A DNA stretch of 64,000 nucleotides, taken from Cristatella mucedo (taxonomy: Eukaryota; Bryozoa; Phylactolaemata; Cristatellidae). The DNA is taken from the NCBI GenBank assembly GCA_009760855.2, contig WPIO01000026.1:2495501-2559500 (forward strand), given 5' to 3'. Positions 47,106 through 59,186 of this stretch are shown one piece after another. The first letter of the stretch is position 1. Each line of letters begins with the position of its first letter. The notes under the pieces are model-generated. The model made no database searches and was not told where the DNA came from. It saw only the letters and a list, made by a program, of their open reading frames with translations. A program made the position numbers and the translations under genes.

Positions 47106-47145
47106 TTCATTTGCACAGCGCCGTAAGAGAACTTAATCTGGCGAG
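47106..47145 (-). mobile_element. LINE family B 3' terminus scrap
   Basis: CATTTGCACAGCGCCGTAAG and AGAACTTAATCT directly follow the TA microsatellite, which may therefore have grown from the element's tail. Confidence 0.55.
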
Positions 47146-47845
47146 CACCTGACCCACGGGCAGTGGTGACGAAGCAAGAAGCGAGCAGCGCTTAGCTTAC
47201 AGTGCGAGCAAAGCCTTCGCGCGCACGCCGTCGGTAGGATGGCAGGGTTAAACGGCGAGAGGTTAGATGGTTAGGGTCAATGGTGAGAGGTCAACAGGCC
47301 GGCACCCTCGAACCGTGCCTCGCAACGCGTGAACTAACCTCTTTGAGCAGACGAGTTTAGCTGAATGCCACATAGAATTGCGGACCCTTGATCCGACTAT
47401 TGCGCGCGGTCGTCCTCGATTTTTCGCTTATTTGTCTAGGTCGCATACGCCGACCGGATATAAGTCATATGCTGTATTGCGGTGAGCATTGGCTTGAATT
47501 TGGCTTCGCGGGTCGCCGAAGAGAAACCCTCGCCGCAGACGCAATCGTCGGCCCGTTAGACAGCTAGGAGCCAAGGCAACAGAGCAGGGGCTGATAGGCT
47601 GGGCAGCAGCAGCAGCAGGAGGGGGGGTCTGAAATAAAAGAGGGGGCTAAAGTTTCTCATCTTTACTGAGATAAGAACTTAGCAGCCCAGCAGCTGCCCA
47701 AAGCTGGAATGCCTCGTGGAATATCGGCGGAGAGTCGTGAATGCTTAACTTTATAGACGTGCTTCCGGTGCGTTGAGAAACAGTAACCTCAATAATCGTT
47801 GGCCCCTCAGCGTCATAAAAAGGTAGGCTGATTTACTAGTCTTAA
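47146..47845. other. Intergenic, nothing recognised
   Basis: Moderately GC-rich; an AGC triplet run of about four at 47607-47618. No gene recognised. Confidence 0.35.
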
Positions 47846-47992
47846 TTTATGTAGCGGTAGAAGTGCCTTCGCGTCTTTTACAGCCGCTTACAGTGGTCAA
47901 TAAAGAATCGATCTTTGCAGGACTCGAGCCCATGAGCCAGGTCATGAAAAGTATCTTGGCCTTAGGTTAAAACCCAGGGCCAAGGTGCTCTA
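47846..47992 (-). mobile_element. tRNA-derived SINE, degenerate
   Basis: TTACAGTGGTCAATAAAGAA, TCTTTGCAGGACTCGAGCCC and GGCCTTAGGTTAAAACCCAG follow the same order as the SINE at 58414-58545. Confidence 0.55.
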
Positions 47993-49544
47993 TCTATTAT
48001 TGCGATTGACTCTTAAAGCGTACCAGTTCGACGCCTTCGTAGGAGAGCACTGTAGCAATGAAATGGGTGGCTGAACGATCAGTCGTACTTAGTGAGATTC
48101 TGTCGCATTCTATCAAAATAGGGATATGAAGTGTCATCGTCGATAGTTGAGCCTACCGCTCCTGAGAACTGATAGGTGAGAGTCACACATCAACATACAC
48201 TCATAACTTGACAATACTTGCACATCAACATGTGTTTAAATCTACGGTTCGAGAATACTGAAAAAACTGCTACCGCAAACGTTAGCCCTTCATAGGTAAG
48301 CTGCGCCTGGGTTAACATCAATGATACAATTGTCAAAGCGGACCGCTTCTTGTGCTCGGGAGATGTAGTATAACTTTGATATATTAAGCTTGCAGTGTAA
48401 AACATTACAGCATTCATTATTAAAGGGCAATTTTAAATTACTTGCACGGAGCTCACAGAGCCGCCAATTTCTTATTATCTGAATACGGTTCGCCTAAAGT
48501 GTCATAGGCCAGTCATACTAGTAGTGCCTTAATAGGTCGTAGGACCAAAAAGTCACTTTCACTCTGACGCCGTTTTAATCTCCAGTAATGATCAAGGTTC
48601 CGCCCTTTCTTGGGAAACTCGTGTCTACGTCTCAACTCGTGTCTACGCCTCTGGTCAGTATTATGTTAAAAAATGTATTCGCTCATGCATCATTCGGATT
48701 TATATTGGCGCTGATCCCCATGAAAGGATTCCGTAGTGCTACAATTGAAGAGGAGTATGTCATGTCGTCATAGAAGCCGACCTTCAAAGCGAGAGTCACT
48801 TCAACTATATTAGGTCAAACCGGTTAAGCATGTCCAGTCCTTTGGAAAGCCCAGATTAGCAACCCAGACGACCGCCACTAGCTTACGCGTTGGCTGGCAG
48901 CTGTGGACCGACCGCAAGACGCTCCGACAGGTCTACGTAGGGCTGGCTACAAGCTTATTGGGGTCTGCTCCGCTCACGGCATCGCGACCCCGACATCCAA
49001 GGATTGAGCTCGAGGTTCTTACCTCGGAAAGAATACGCTGCAGAAGAAATTGCGCTCGCGGCTCGCAATCGCCTTCAGGTCTGCGTACAAGCATCACGGC
49101 GTAACGGCGGCGGTCACCTGTGGCACAACAATGGAGATATAAATTTACGAATGCTGCATCGAGCATCAACTTCGACATTACGAGCTGTTAAGCTTAACTG
49201 AGCCATGCGCGGCGGCACTTTGCCCCAGTTAGATCGATACGTTTGAGCAGATCGCTCGAGCGGTAAGGTACCGCGATATAGATATAGATACACATAGAAG
49301 TGGATCTAACCATATACGCACGTATTGCTTCAGTCTTACATATTGACAAATGCTCCCGTTTTGATGCAGCTCCTGCGATTGGCCATTCGAAAACTGAGGC
49401 GATTATCGGGCGCTATGGGATTTCTCCGTATCCGGCTATCTCGTCCCTGTTACATATTGCAGTAGGGGAATGGGGACTCACATTGAGCGGCGTGGGGCTG
49501 CAGCTGTTAGCTTTGAACTCTTTTCACTTACGGTACATAGTCGA
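47993..49544. other. Intergenic, nothing recognised
   Basis: Short open frames; short GATATA repeats at about 49273-49289. No gene recognised. Confidence 0.35.
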
Positions 49545-50260
49545 CTGAGGGTACTAGCAGACTGATGCTGGTGAAGCAGTGCAGCTAGTTGTAAAGGAGA
49601 CAGGCCATGGCGGATCAGTTGGAGAATTTCGCTGATTATTCGCTGATCAGGCTATCGGAGCCACCGCAGCTCTTTCAGCTGAGGAAACGCAGGGATTTGT
49701 TGATCAGCTCTGCAGCCATTATATTCATAACCAGCTGCAGAGGCCTGCTGCCTTTTCCCGGTAGTTGAACTAAAATGGAATTGCTTCAGTTCGTCGTAGA
49801 CAGAACTAGAGAGCTAGTTAGCTAAATTTTTAGCAAGCCATCGTGGTAAACTGTCTCTAATCTTAGGAATCGGACGTGATGGCCAGCATTAAAGGCAGTC
49901 CTAATGAGACTTTCCAAATTTAAACGGCTATCAGAGGTTACGTAGATTCCGAGTAAATGATGACTGTCGCACAACAGCATCACCTATTATTAGAGCAAAG
50001 TCTCGGAAGTCCAGCACCACGCTTGGGGTGATCTAAGAGTCGGGGTTCGGTTCTACCATCTTTAATTTTTTAAAGGAAATGAGCCGACATTCAGGATTGA
50101 ATGTCCGAAAGCATGCATCGAGTTTAGTAGTAGCTGCAGCATATTCCGACGGTTTCAACGACCAAATACAGCGGGGTATCGTCAGCATAGAAGTGAATCC
50201 GACCTGAAGTGAACCAGAATCGATTTTCCCAGAGAAAACAGACTTTTACTTCGTCAGTGC
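49545..50260 (-). mobile_element. LINE family A, decayed, antisense, with RT core
   Basis: The reverse strand reads IHFYADDTPLYL (about 50180-50215), MLSDIQS (about 50090-50110), an equivalent of LDHPKRGAGLPRL, and later fragments of the LQLVMNI region. Many stops. The YADD box itself is conserved. Confidence 0.75.
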
Positions 50261-50739
50261 TAGCCAATCAGAGATAACCGACTGAATCACCTGGCGCATC
50301 CCTTTTTGGTCAGCCACAGCCAGGGTTTGGCATGTGCTGTAAGTCTAGATGTTGAGGGCATAGCACGAGGTCTACACCTTTAATTCAAGATCCACTCGGA
50401 ATTTAGGCCTTTAAAAGAGTTATCTTGACTCATTTTATTTTTAAATGTTCACTTGGACAAAGTCCTTGAGCAATCTCAAATTATTTTAAATTAAAATAAT
50501 AAAAGCCTCCACTTGAAATTGAACCCAAACATGCACGTCAAGGGCAAGCCGCTGTAGTGGCATTTCTAGACCCGCCTGAAAACAAGGTGGTCGTCCCTTT
50601 TTTCTCGAGAAAAGCCTAGAATGCGTGCATACGCACGAGCGGGCGAGTCGCCTTCCAGCGCGTACGAAATGGGAGGGTAGTAGATTGCCAACTGCTGTTC
50701 CATGCTGCATAGGTCGGGAAGGCGATAACTGAATAAATA
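50261..50739. other. Intergenic, nothing recognised
   Basis: No recognised feature; antisense frames run into the CpG-rich block to the right. Confidence 0.35.
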
Positions 50740-53700
50740 AACAAAATAAATAAACGGTAGCCGACTCAGACCCCTCGCGTCTGCTGCCGCCGGAAGTTGC
50801 CTGCCCGAGCGGCTTGGGCGGCGCGCACCGAAATCGCCAGGGGGAGGGGCACGGCCCAGAGGGTGGCGGCGGCGGCCAGTAGCATCCGCGCGCGACTCGC
50901 TGCTACCACTGTTTGCAGCCTTCGGGCTGTCGTTCAGCAATACCTGCGTCGGACCCGATGCGTTGTCTAGCGATTCCTTAGGCGGATGATTCCATAGCCA
51001 GCGAGCCCCAAAGAGACCGCAATTGTTCAGCATCGTTGTACGTCCGGTGGCTCCCCACCGCTGGCAGAGACAAGCCGCGATGCTGCGCGTCAGTTCGCGT
51101 CGTTAGGCGGCGCCTCCCTCGGGCGACCCTCCCGCCCTACAAAAGGAAAAGCTAGCCTCTCTTCTGGAAGCAGACTTTAATTCTGCTCGCCGATCAAGTG
51201 CATGAACCGGATGAACTCTTTCGGCTAACACCCTGTGGAAAATGGTCGCATCTCGTCTCGGTAGCGTCTGAATATCCGCACCATGCGGGGGGGGGGGGAG
51301 GGGTGGCCAGCAGCAATTACCGTCGGAAAAGCCCGAAAACTGCTTCCGAATGCTGCCGCCAAAAGCTGCTCCCGGAGAAGAGAAATAGGGCTATAGTCTA
51401 GCTCCTTATGGAAAGCAAATCGGCACGCTCTCGAATTAGGGCCTTGAGTTAGTAGCTCGAACTGCTGCATTTGCCCGGCCCCGCCCTTACAGCCGGACCC
51501 GTTGCTAGAGCCTTCGGTTGCCATTCCCCGCCACGCCCTTTGGGACTCGGCCTGCTGCTAGGGGCCGTACCCGAGCCTGCTGCTGCTGCTGGCCCCACGG
51601 CTCTGCCTGCCCTCGCTGTTGCGATCTTTGCTGCGGACTAATCTCGGACAGGCTTTCCGTTCTAACGAATGGGCGTCGGCCCCGAGCAAGCCGACAGCGA
51701 CACCGCTTGAGTGGGCGGAGCTATAGCGGCGGTACCTACGTGACCGGAGGCTGCGCGCCTGCCCAATCGGGGAGGGGGAGGGGGAAGGGCGGGGGGGCGG
51801 GGGTGTCGCACGCTCTGAAACTCGGTCAGCCGTGTCTGCTGTGTTCCGGAGGCTATGCCTCGGCTTCTCCCATCGATTCGTGCGAATCTGTCTTTGACCT
51901 ACGGCTCGGACGCCTCCGCTAGCGTACGAGAGAGCGCCCGCTAGCTTCTAGCCGCGTTCGAGTAGCAGCAGCGCCCCGCCTCGCGCCGCGTCGAGTAGTG
52001 CCTGCTGCTGGTTCCGTTGGGAGGCCACGATGCGAGCGTCACGGCACTCTGAAGCCGCCTCCGACAGCACGGCGGCTGCAGCAGCAGCTGCGCGACGGAC
52101 GGGCGAGCTTCGCGTGTTGGGGGCGTGCTTTCGTGCGTGAACGTGTGCGTGCGTGTGTGCGAGCTTACGGCGAAGTGGAAATCTTGACGTGCTTCCTTTA
52201 CAGCATACATGTAAAGAGCCAGAAAGACATTCGTTTCACCAACGGTTTCTATATAAATTTATTATTTTTGTTATTATTCGTCAGCGCGATCGCAAGTCGG
52301 TCCGCGGCCACTACGCCGACGCCACCGCCGCGCCTTTGGGCGGCTGCCGCGGCGGCTAATTCGGGAGAGAGTCGCAGCGAAAGAATGAAGTCAAACTTGC
52401 GGCGGGCGACCGACTTTGTGCGTCGCGGTGCATTTCCGCCCGGATCTCGACGGGGAGGGGCCACGGAGCCGCACCGCGGTGGCGCCCTGCGCGCCCTCGC
52501 GCCCGCCGATCGAGGCGAATTTCGCGGCGGCGGCGATTGCGAGCGGCGGCGGCGAACCGACGCAAAGTGCAACCCTTCATGCCATGCGCTGGCGCTCGCA
52601 CGCGGCGCTCGCGTGCTCGTTCGCTCGCTCGTGGCTGCGGTGCCGCGCTTCGACGAACTCGTCCTCGTGACTGGACTGCGCTGGGTCGACGGCACCCCGA
52701 GTGAGACAGAGGTGAGCGAGCGGCCCGCCGCGCACCGCCGACGCCGTCCCCCCCCCCCCCCCCGCTCGCCTTTTCCGGTGGCCGCCGATTGCGGCAAAAC
52801 GGTCGGTGACGGCTCGGCTTAGGTAAGCTCGAGCGGGCGAGGCAGACACCGCTAAGCCCGCAGCCGGATTTAAACGGCATTAGGCACCTCGCGCGCCGCC
52901 GGTTGATCGCCACCGCCTCGCTTGCGTAGCGGAACGATTTAACGGCAGGTGGGGAGTCTCGTTCTGTTGAGCAGGGCGTCCCGCGCGCAGTGCGCCCTCC
53001 CTCCCTTCCCTCACCGCACGACGCCGTCGCTGGCGGGCCGCGACTCCGGCGAGACAGCGAGCAGCAGCGCGGCGAGCACGCCGGAGCGACGGCGGGCGTA
53101 CTTCCGGAATGTGGCCGGTCGGCGCCCGCGCCGCGAATAGCCGGAGGCCCGGGCGCCGATTGCTGCAGTGGCTGCCGGCTTCTCCGTTCGCTGGGTCGCG
53201 GCGGTAGCTGGCGATCGCGACCCGCGCACCGCCGCTGCCGAAAAACAACAATAGAGGAACAAAAAGCTTAACCGCTCGCTTTCCGGAGCAAATGGAAGTA
53301 GGTCAAACCCGATAGGGCGGCGGGACCGACATTACGCGCGTTACTGCACTTTCGCTTTGAGAGCGGCCGCCGCGCTACCGTTGCGCTAGGCGCGGTGGAT
53401 TCACCAACGCTTCGCGCGTACTTCTGCGAAGGCGCCGGGCCGCTGCCGCCGCAGTGGGTGCTTGCCGCCGCAGCAGCCGCTGCCTGCCGACGCAACCGCC
53501 CGCAGGAGACCGCCCTTAGCCGGATTAAAAGGGCCCCGCGCGGGTGCGTCTGGTAACAGTTCGATTTAACGACTCGAGTCGCGCGCCGGCTGCCGTCATT
53601 ATCGGGTTTAGCCAGTAGTTTGTGGCGCCTCGCTCGCACCGCTGTGCGAGCGAGTGCGGCGGTGCGAGCGAGGCCGCAGTCCTGAGGGGCGTGTCATCTC

Positions 53701-54700
53701 AGGGGTGTGCGAGCTGGCTAGCTACTTCGCGAGCGGGGTCGCGTGCCGGCCAACGGCAGGGTGCAGCGGCACTCGGAATCGAGAGCGGAATCGGAAACGA
53801 TTAATCTAAATGACTGGCGTCTAGATCCGGTATGCGCACACCTGTTTACTCGAGGAGCAGCGGCCGGCCCACACCGCACGCGTTAGCCAGCCTCCGCGCG
53901 CACGGCCGGGGTTGTTCAGTGAGATAGATGGCCAACCGGTGGGTCGCGCACACGCGGCGGCCCTCTCTGTGGCTAGCTGCCCAGCGGCAACGGCATCGCC
54001 GTACGACGCCGCGGATGCCCGTCCGGGTTTGCAGCTCGCTTTAGGCGCTTCAGTGGAGGAGACGGTAGCGCGATGGCGCGTGCGGGCGCACGAGTGCAGC
54101 CGCGGCGAAGCGCGCGCGCGCCGCGATTGAGTGGGGGTGGGAGGTCACACCGCCGGCTCGGTGGCGTCAGGCTGTGACGTAAGCACTGCCGGGCGATGAT
54201 TCGCACGCTATGTTTAGGTAGGTGAGTGCGGCTGGCGCGGTTCGCTGTGTTGGCTGTCGTCGCAAGGGTATGTCGCCTGGCTTTTTGCGACGCTCGCCGT
54301 TCGTTCGTCGGTCGGTGCGTCGCTCGCGCGGAGCGCTTCCTCTCGCGGTCAGCTTGAGCAGTGGGCGGCGGTGGCGGATTCGCCGCTCCTGCTCTTCGGG
54401 CGCGAAGTACGACCACATGCGCGAGCGGCGGCGGCGGATGCGCGGGCTTCAAAGCCGCCGCTCGTTCCCGCCGCCGCTCGGCGGCGGCCGGGCACCGCTG
54501 TCGCTCGCCGCGACCCCGTCCCTCTTGTCGCAGGCTGCGACCTCCTGAGGTGGCCGCCACGGCGCTGCGCCGCCGACGCACGGCGCTCGCCGCGTCTCCC
54601 ACGCGTCCGCCGCGCTCAGCTGCCTACTGGTTAGAGGGTGGGAATTGAGGGCTGCCGGGGATGGCGCCGCAGACGTGAGCAGGCGTGCCGTATCGCACGC
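50740..54700. promoter_or_regulatory. Large CpG-rich island, candidate promoter region
   Basis: About 4 kb with high GC and very frequent CpG, far above the flanks. It holds runs of C (52749-52763) and G (51287-51298), and many overlapping open frames on all strands (up to 274 codons at 51998-52822 +, 209 codons at 53973-54602 -). Donor-like sites occur at CAGAG/GTGAGCG (52711), TTAG/GTAAGC (about 52822) and TAG/GTGAGTG (about 54221). TATATAAAT sits at about 52249 on the island's only AT-rich stretch. It lies 5-9 kb upstream of the nuclear receptor exon on the same strand, so it could hold that gene's first exon. No exon proven. Confidence 0.4.
53627..53674. repeat. GC-rich 16-bp inverted repeat (hairpin)
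   Basis: The arm GCCTCGCTCGCACCGC (53627-53642) is followed after 16 nt by its exact reverse complement (53659-53674). The loop itself contains another TGCGAGCGAG. Confidence 0.9.
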
Positions 54701-55174
54701 GTGTGTGCGTTGAATGCTGTGTGAGCGCTTGTTTCTGTACGTGCGTGCAGCGGTAGGGGTTGTGCAGTTGAGCCCAACCCCCAAGTCGCCGTCAGAAGTA
54801 GCCGAAACCCCAGTCGCTCGTCGATTGCCAGAAGTAGCACAACCGGTGGATTTGGGTGGAGCACTGGGCTGGGTTTTCCCGGCTGGCGCAGCCGTAGTAA
54901 TACTGACTACTTGCCGCAGCAAGGGGAGGAGATAGTTTGCTTCCACCTCAGTATTGGCAGGGGGAGGATAGAGCGATCGTACGAATGTATTGCCGGCATA
55001 CCAGCAGCTCGTGGTCTCTGGCTTAACCTTTGCTGCCACCTGCTGACTGACTGCTCTCCCCACATTCTTCAAAGGCCAGCAACGATGAGAGAAAACCGTT
55101 GACGAGACACTCGAGGTGGCTTTGCCGACAGTCGCCTTTAGATCGTCATTGTCTTGTTTCGGCCGGATCTCCAA
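54449..55174 (-). CDS. Open frame of 241 codons at island edge, doubtful
   Basis: The antisense frame starts MEIRPKQDNDDLKATVGKAT. It is Ser/Thr/Ala/Pro-rich with no recognised domain and ends within the CpG island. Its left half lies in GC-rich DNA where long open frames are expected by chance; the right half (54.75-55.17 kb) is less biased. No splice or promoter evidence. Could also be a chance frame. Confidence 0.12.
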   Translation of the reverse strand: MEIRPKQDNDDLKATVGKATSSVSSTVFSHRCWPLKNVGRAVSQQVAAKVKPETTSCWYAGNTFVRSLYPPPANTEVEANYLLPLLRQVVSITTAAPAGKTQPSAPPKSTGCATSGNRRATGVSATSDGDLGVGLNCTTPTAARTYRNKRSHSIQRTHACDTARLLTSAAPSPAALNSHPLTSRQLSAADAWETRRAPCVGGAAPWRPPQEVAACDKRDGVAASDSGARPPPSGGGNERRL

Positions 55175-57104
55175 GAATCACGAATCATAGCGATTCAGGA
55201 AAGTATGCCTCCGGTAGGGCTGTGGAATTTTGGATTTAAGCCTAAGATTTCATAATCATTCTAGAGCGTGCAAGCTGCGGCTTGCATGCACTGACATATT
55301 TTCCCGATTTTAGTAGGGCACCTCGCCAGCCGCGTTTTTCCTAGCCATTTCTTGCCGCCCCCCAACTAGCATTTAGGTGCATGGAGAGGGTGATCGGTCC
55401 TGGTGACCTCGTTCGAGTGTTTCCTGAGTGCAGTGCTTAGCAAAGTTAAAACGAGTGCGAGCTTGTGTGAGCTGCCTGCCCTATCGAGGTAAGGGGCTGC
55501 CACATATATGCTGGGTGTTCACTCGTCACTCATGGTCCTCTCGATGGGCCTGAAGCACGCAGCTCTTGTGGTATTTGCAGCCACCGATGAGAGGGTCCAG
55601 GGAGCATCGATGGCCACCGGCTAAGGAAGGTAGGCGAGGGAAAAATACGTAGCAAAATACACACGTCGGTGCGTGTGCGCGCGTGTGACGAGGGGAGAGA
55701 GTGGTGGTCATGCATTTTTACAATTAAAGGTGAAGGTGTCAAATAAAATGGGGCTCGGTTGACAGGAATACCAGTATGGATGCTGTTGATACAGTGTATT
55801 GTCCTGTTTTGTCTAGCTCGTACAGCTCCCTACGTGGCGACACAGCTGCAAGCATCCAGTGGGTGCAGATGTACTAGCGATATTTGCTCACTCGGAATGG
55901 TGACAGCAGCAGTATCTCTTTTACTGCCTTCTTCTCCTATTCCTGTGACGTATGAATTTCCGAAAAGCTGTGATCAGAGCAAATTCGAATGCTACACTGG
56001 CATGGCAACTGCTGCAATTAGTGGCAGCAGCTTTTAGTAGTTTGTGTTAATGGTTGTGTCACATGCGATCCTGTCTCCCCCTCCCCCAGCGCTCGTATAG
56101 AGCTGGTAGCGTTTTGTGTCAGCTCAGTTCATGAGGAATCTCGCCTTCTCATTGACATGCAGAAAACCAGCCGGTGGGCAATAAAAGGGCATCGGCATGG
56201 CCAGTAGGCTCGTCGAACCTTGGTGGGGAATCGTCAGGACTTTTTTTCGAATTTCAGCTAAAACTTCTTCTGGAGGCTTGACATGAAAGGTCGAGGACAG
56301 TTCCTCGAAGAAATCATTTCAGAAATGTTCTTGGGCTACTTTAAACACGTTAGTGGAACTTCTACAAATTTATTTTAGCTATTGATTTTAGCTATTAATT
56401 TAAACAAAAACGTTATGGAAGCTAGCTCCGTGCTGAAGCTGTGCAAGCCGGAAGCCACTTCCAACAATTAAAGGATTCGTACCCCTATTCAGAGAACCAG
56501 AGACTGCAAGCAGAAGGCTCCCCCCCCATAATGGGCCCTTCTCAGCACCCCGAAGCTATCAGTTCTGTGTAGAAACCGTGCCCTGGCTCACTTTCTAGCC
56601 TAACCTAAAAAAAGTGTGGTTGCCTCTTCCTGTGAAGCAACTCAAAACTGTGTTGCCGATAAACTCGTAGATCATGCTATGCACTAACCTCGATTACTAA
56701 ATCCTCGAGACTCGCATCGCCCTCGCTGCAATCCTGAAGACCACATTGGTAGGTTTGCTGGGCTGTCTAGAGAAAGGCATCTAAAGGCTCGACAGATAGT
56801 GCTCGGCCTCACTTTGCTTTGCTGCTAGAGCAACCAGAAATGATCTAGCTGAGTGCTATCATTCTTAGGCGACTTGCCAGCAACGGTAGCCTTTACTATA
56901 AGCAGACGTGCTTATGAACACACTCCGTTTGAAGAAGTGCCGATAACAAGGGCTTTTCCCACCCCCTCTATGGCCATACGAACGGTAGTACCGAGTTTTG
57001 AGGAAATCGGGCTATCCACGTGTGAAGAGTGCCGACCGGAAGTCATGTTTGGACCTGTCAAATAAGAGACTCGTACCGACATTCGTAGAGCTTGAAGCTA
57101 CTCC
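54701..57104. other. Intergenic or intronic, nothing recognised
   Basis: Unique-looking DNA with short frames (for example 92 codons at 55759-56037 +). If the nuclear receptor starts in the CpG island this is its first intron. Confidence 0.35.
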
Positions 57105-57148
57105 CTTTCACCAAGTCTGCCCTCCTTTCGCGGCAGACTTGGTGAAAG
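57105..57148. repeat. Perfect 17-bp stem inverted repeat
   Basis: CTTTCACCAAGTCTGCC at 57105-57121 and its exact reverse complement at 57132-57148, separated by a 10-nt loop. The arms do not extend further. Function unknown. Confidence 0.95.
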
Positions 57149-58413
57149 CCCAGTGTAAAGTCCATTTGGGACCGCATGAAGCTCGACTCAGAAGGAGCGC
57201 CCTTCCTGCCAGTGTAAAAAGGAGAAAGAAATCTGAAGCACGCATCGTGCGTCTTTCCTCGATCGGGCTGAGAAGCTCGGCAGGCCTCTTGAGACCTTTC
57301 TAGCCTATACCCATGAAAGATCACCGAAAGCCCCAACTTGGCTGTGGAAGGCAGGCTTGAGTGGCCACTGACCTATCAGTCCTTTCTTAATTTAAAGACA
57401 CTTTGCAACGATTATTATCAACCGAATGCTAGCCTAATCTTTAATTTATGTGGATTAAAGTGGCTCCCTTCCTTTTGGTCAGCAAAGGGTAGCAAATCAA
57501 TAGGGTCTTCCTTAAGTCTCTGTTCGAAATCAGAATCGCTGATTAGTACGGCTGAATAATGGCAGCCCCATCTGGAAAGTGAGCCTGAACGTGCAAGCTG
57601 GATGTGTGCCGAACGAACCAGCAGCCTTTTTGACCGGTCTAAAGAAAAGATGAGATTTGCCATGAAGAAGCACGCAAAGTCGCCCTGCCAAATGCTGGAA
57701 ACCGAACAAGCCTGTACAGCTGCACTGTAAGGCCTTGTAGTCGAACCTTGGAGCCCGGTAGCCACCTGGCAAGAGCTGCCTGACTACCAAGTGGGGCTAA
57801 GGGCAAAGCAAAAGCTTGGCAAAGAGGGTTTGGACGGCTGTAATTTGGTTGGGGCAGCCCAGCCCTGCCCCTCCATCAAGACCTATGTTGGGTTGGGGGG
57901 GGGCTTTGCCTGATTCCGAGTGCTTCTCACTGTGCCCTTGGTTGTTGTGAAGGGTAGCTCTGCAAGCTTGCAACGATTTTTAATTGCATTCATAGGCATT
58001 TGACTGCCTAGTACAACTACAGCCAAGAACTTGGAAAGAACGAATGAGACATACCGCTAGGCGGTATCTTCGAGCAAACCCTATGAGCTGTAAAAGCTCA
58101 CAGCAACTTACCACACCTCCGGCAGGCTGGCTACATGCCGAGGCCAAAGGCGATTCCGAAAGCCCGAGGTGACAGGTGAGCTGCCGGTTCTTGGTTGGCT
58201 AGCCTCATTGCAGCTTGGTCAATCGGCAAGAGAAACCAGCACTGACGGGTGCTGTACCAACCCTTATTGTTTTGCTGGGTGGGGTGGGGCTCACGTGCTT
58301 GCCATGTCGTCTCGCAGAAGGCATGGTAGATCGGCAATGAACTTCTACTGCAGCACCCCTGCATGGTTACATAGTATCTTTGGCCAGGTTGCTGATTTCT
58401 TTTTAAAAAAGCT
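57149..58413. other. Intergenic or intronic, nothing recognised
   Basis: A G run of about nine at 57895-57903. Overlapping short frames only. Confidence 0.35.
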
Positions 58414-58545
58414 TAGCTGATTTAACAGTGGCTGTCATCACTGCTTGCAGTGGGCGATAAAGAATCGCCCACCGAAGGACTCGAACCCGCGACCTGGGTG
58501 GTGAAGAGCGAGCACCTTACCTCATGGGCTAAGATCCTTTGCCAT
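58414..58545 (-). mobile_element. tRNA-derived SINE, best-preserved head
   Basis: The reverse strand begins GATCTTAGCCCATGAGGTAA, then GGTGCTCGCTCTTCACCACC and CAGGTCGCGGGTTCGAGTCC (a canonical B box), followed by TGGGCGATTCTTTATCGCCC. The GGGCGATtctttATCGCCC part is a small perfect hairpin. The sequence then runs into ACTGCAAGCAGTGATGACAG and GCTGTTAAATCAGC. The tRNA-like part lacks a fold-complete acceptor, so this is a SINE, not a tRNA gene. Confidence 0.8.
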
Positions 58546-59085
58546 TTTAGCTGGGATGATCTTGCAGTCCTACTGAATGAAAACAAAAGTGCTCACCCTG
58601 AAAAACAAGCACATGTTTTCTGTGCAGCACAACACACTACTTCGGCTTTTCAGCCTGTGAAGTTGGAGCTAGCTAATTCAGCAAGTGCAGGCAGGCTGAT
58701 TGCTGGCGAGATGAGTTAGTTGCTTTGCATCTCTGTCTCGGACAAGCAAATGCCCTCATTTTGGCTCCATGTTAATCCTTTTCACAGTTTGATCGAGGCT
58801 GGCAGTTGCATTCCATCCAATGCTCGAGCAGGACGTCACGGTTCTTCGGTATATGTTTCGATGTAAGAGCAGCCATATGCAGGGTGCCCGTGAAAGATAT
58901 ACCGAGACCGGGTTGAAATTGGTAAAAGGGGTTAAAGGTTGAAAGGGCTGAAAAGGTTGAACAAGGTTGAAAGGGCTTAGTTTGGTAGCAGTCGGTTGCC
59001 ATTCGTCCTAAGTAGCTGCTATTCATCAGTAGATCCCCAGGTTGCAGGGTTGGTAACGTGCCGACAGCACATCTTGTGAAGGATT
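58546..59085. other. Unassigned, with GGTTGAAA repeats
   Basis: About 58912-58977 holds several GGTTGAAA/GGTTAAAG octamer-like repeats. Otherwise nothing recognised. Confidence 0.4.
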
Positions 59086-59186
59086 GGTGCTTCCATTGCA
59101 TGCAGCAGTTGTAAAGCACCTAGAAGGAAAGTGAGTTCTCTTAGGGAACTCTATCAAATGGATTATTATTATTATTATTATTATTT
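59086..59186 (+). mobile_element. LINE family B 3' terminus
   Basis: TTGTAAAGCACCTAGAAGGA, AGTTCTCTTAGGGAACTCTA and TCAAATGGATT, then ATT repeats to about 59186. Confidence 0.8.

Noticed and set aside
51998-54602. Several 100-274 codon frames on both strands of the CpG island
   Set aside because: They overlap one another on both strands, are Arg/Ala/Gly/Pro-rich, and show no recognised domain; high GC lowers stop frequency.
58414-58545. A tRNA gene
   Set aside because: A- and B-box-like sequences are present, but no complete cloverleaf and acceptor stem fits, and the same head plus non-tRNA body recurs at several places: a SINE family.
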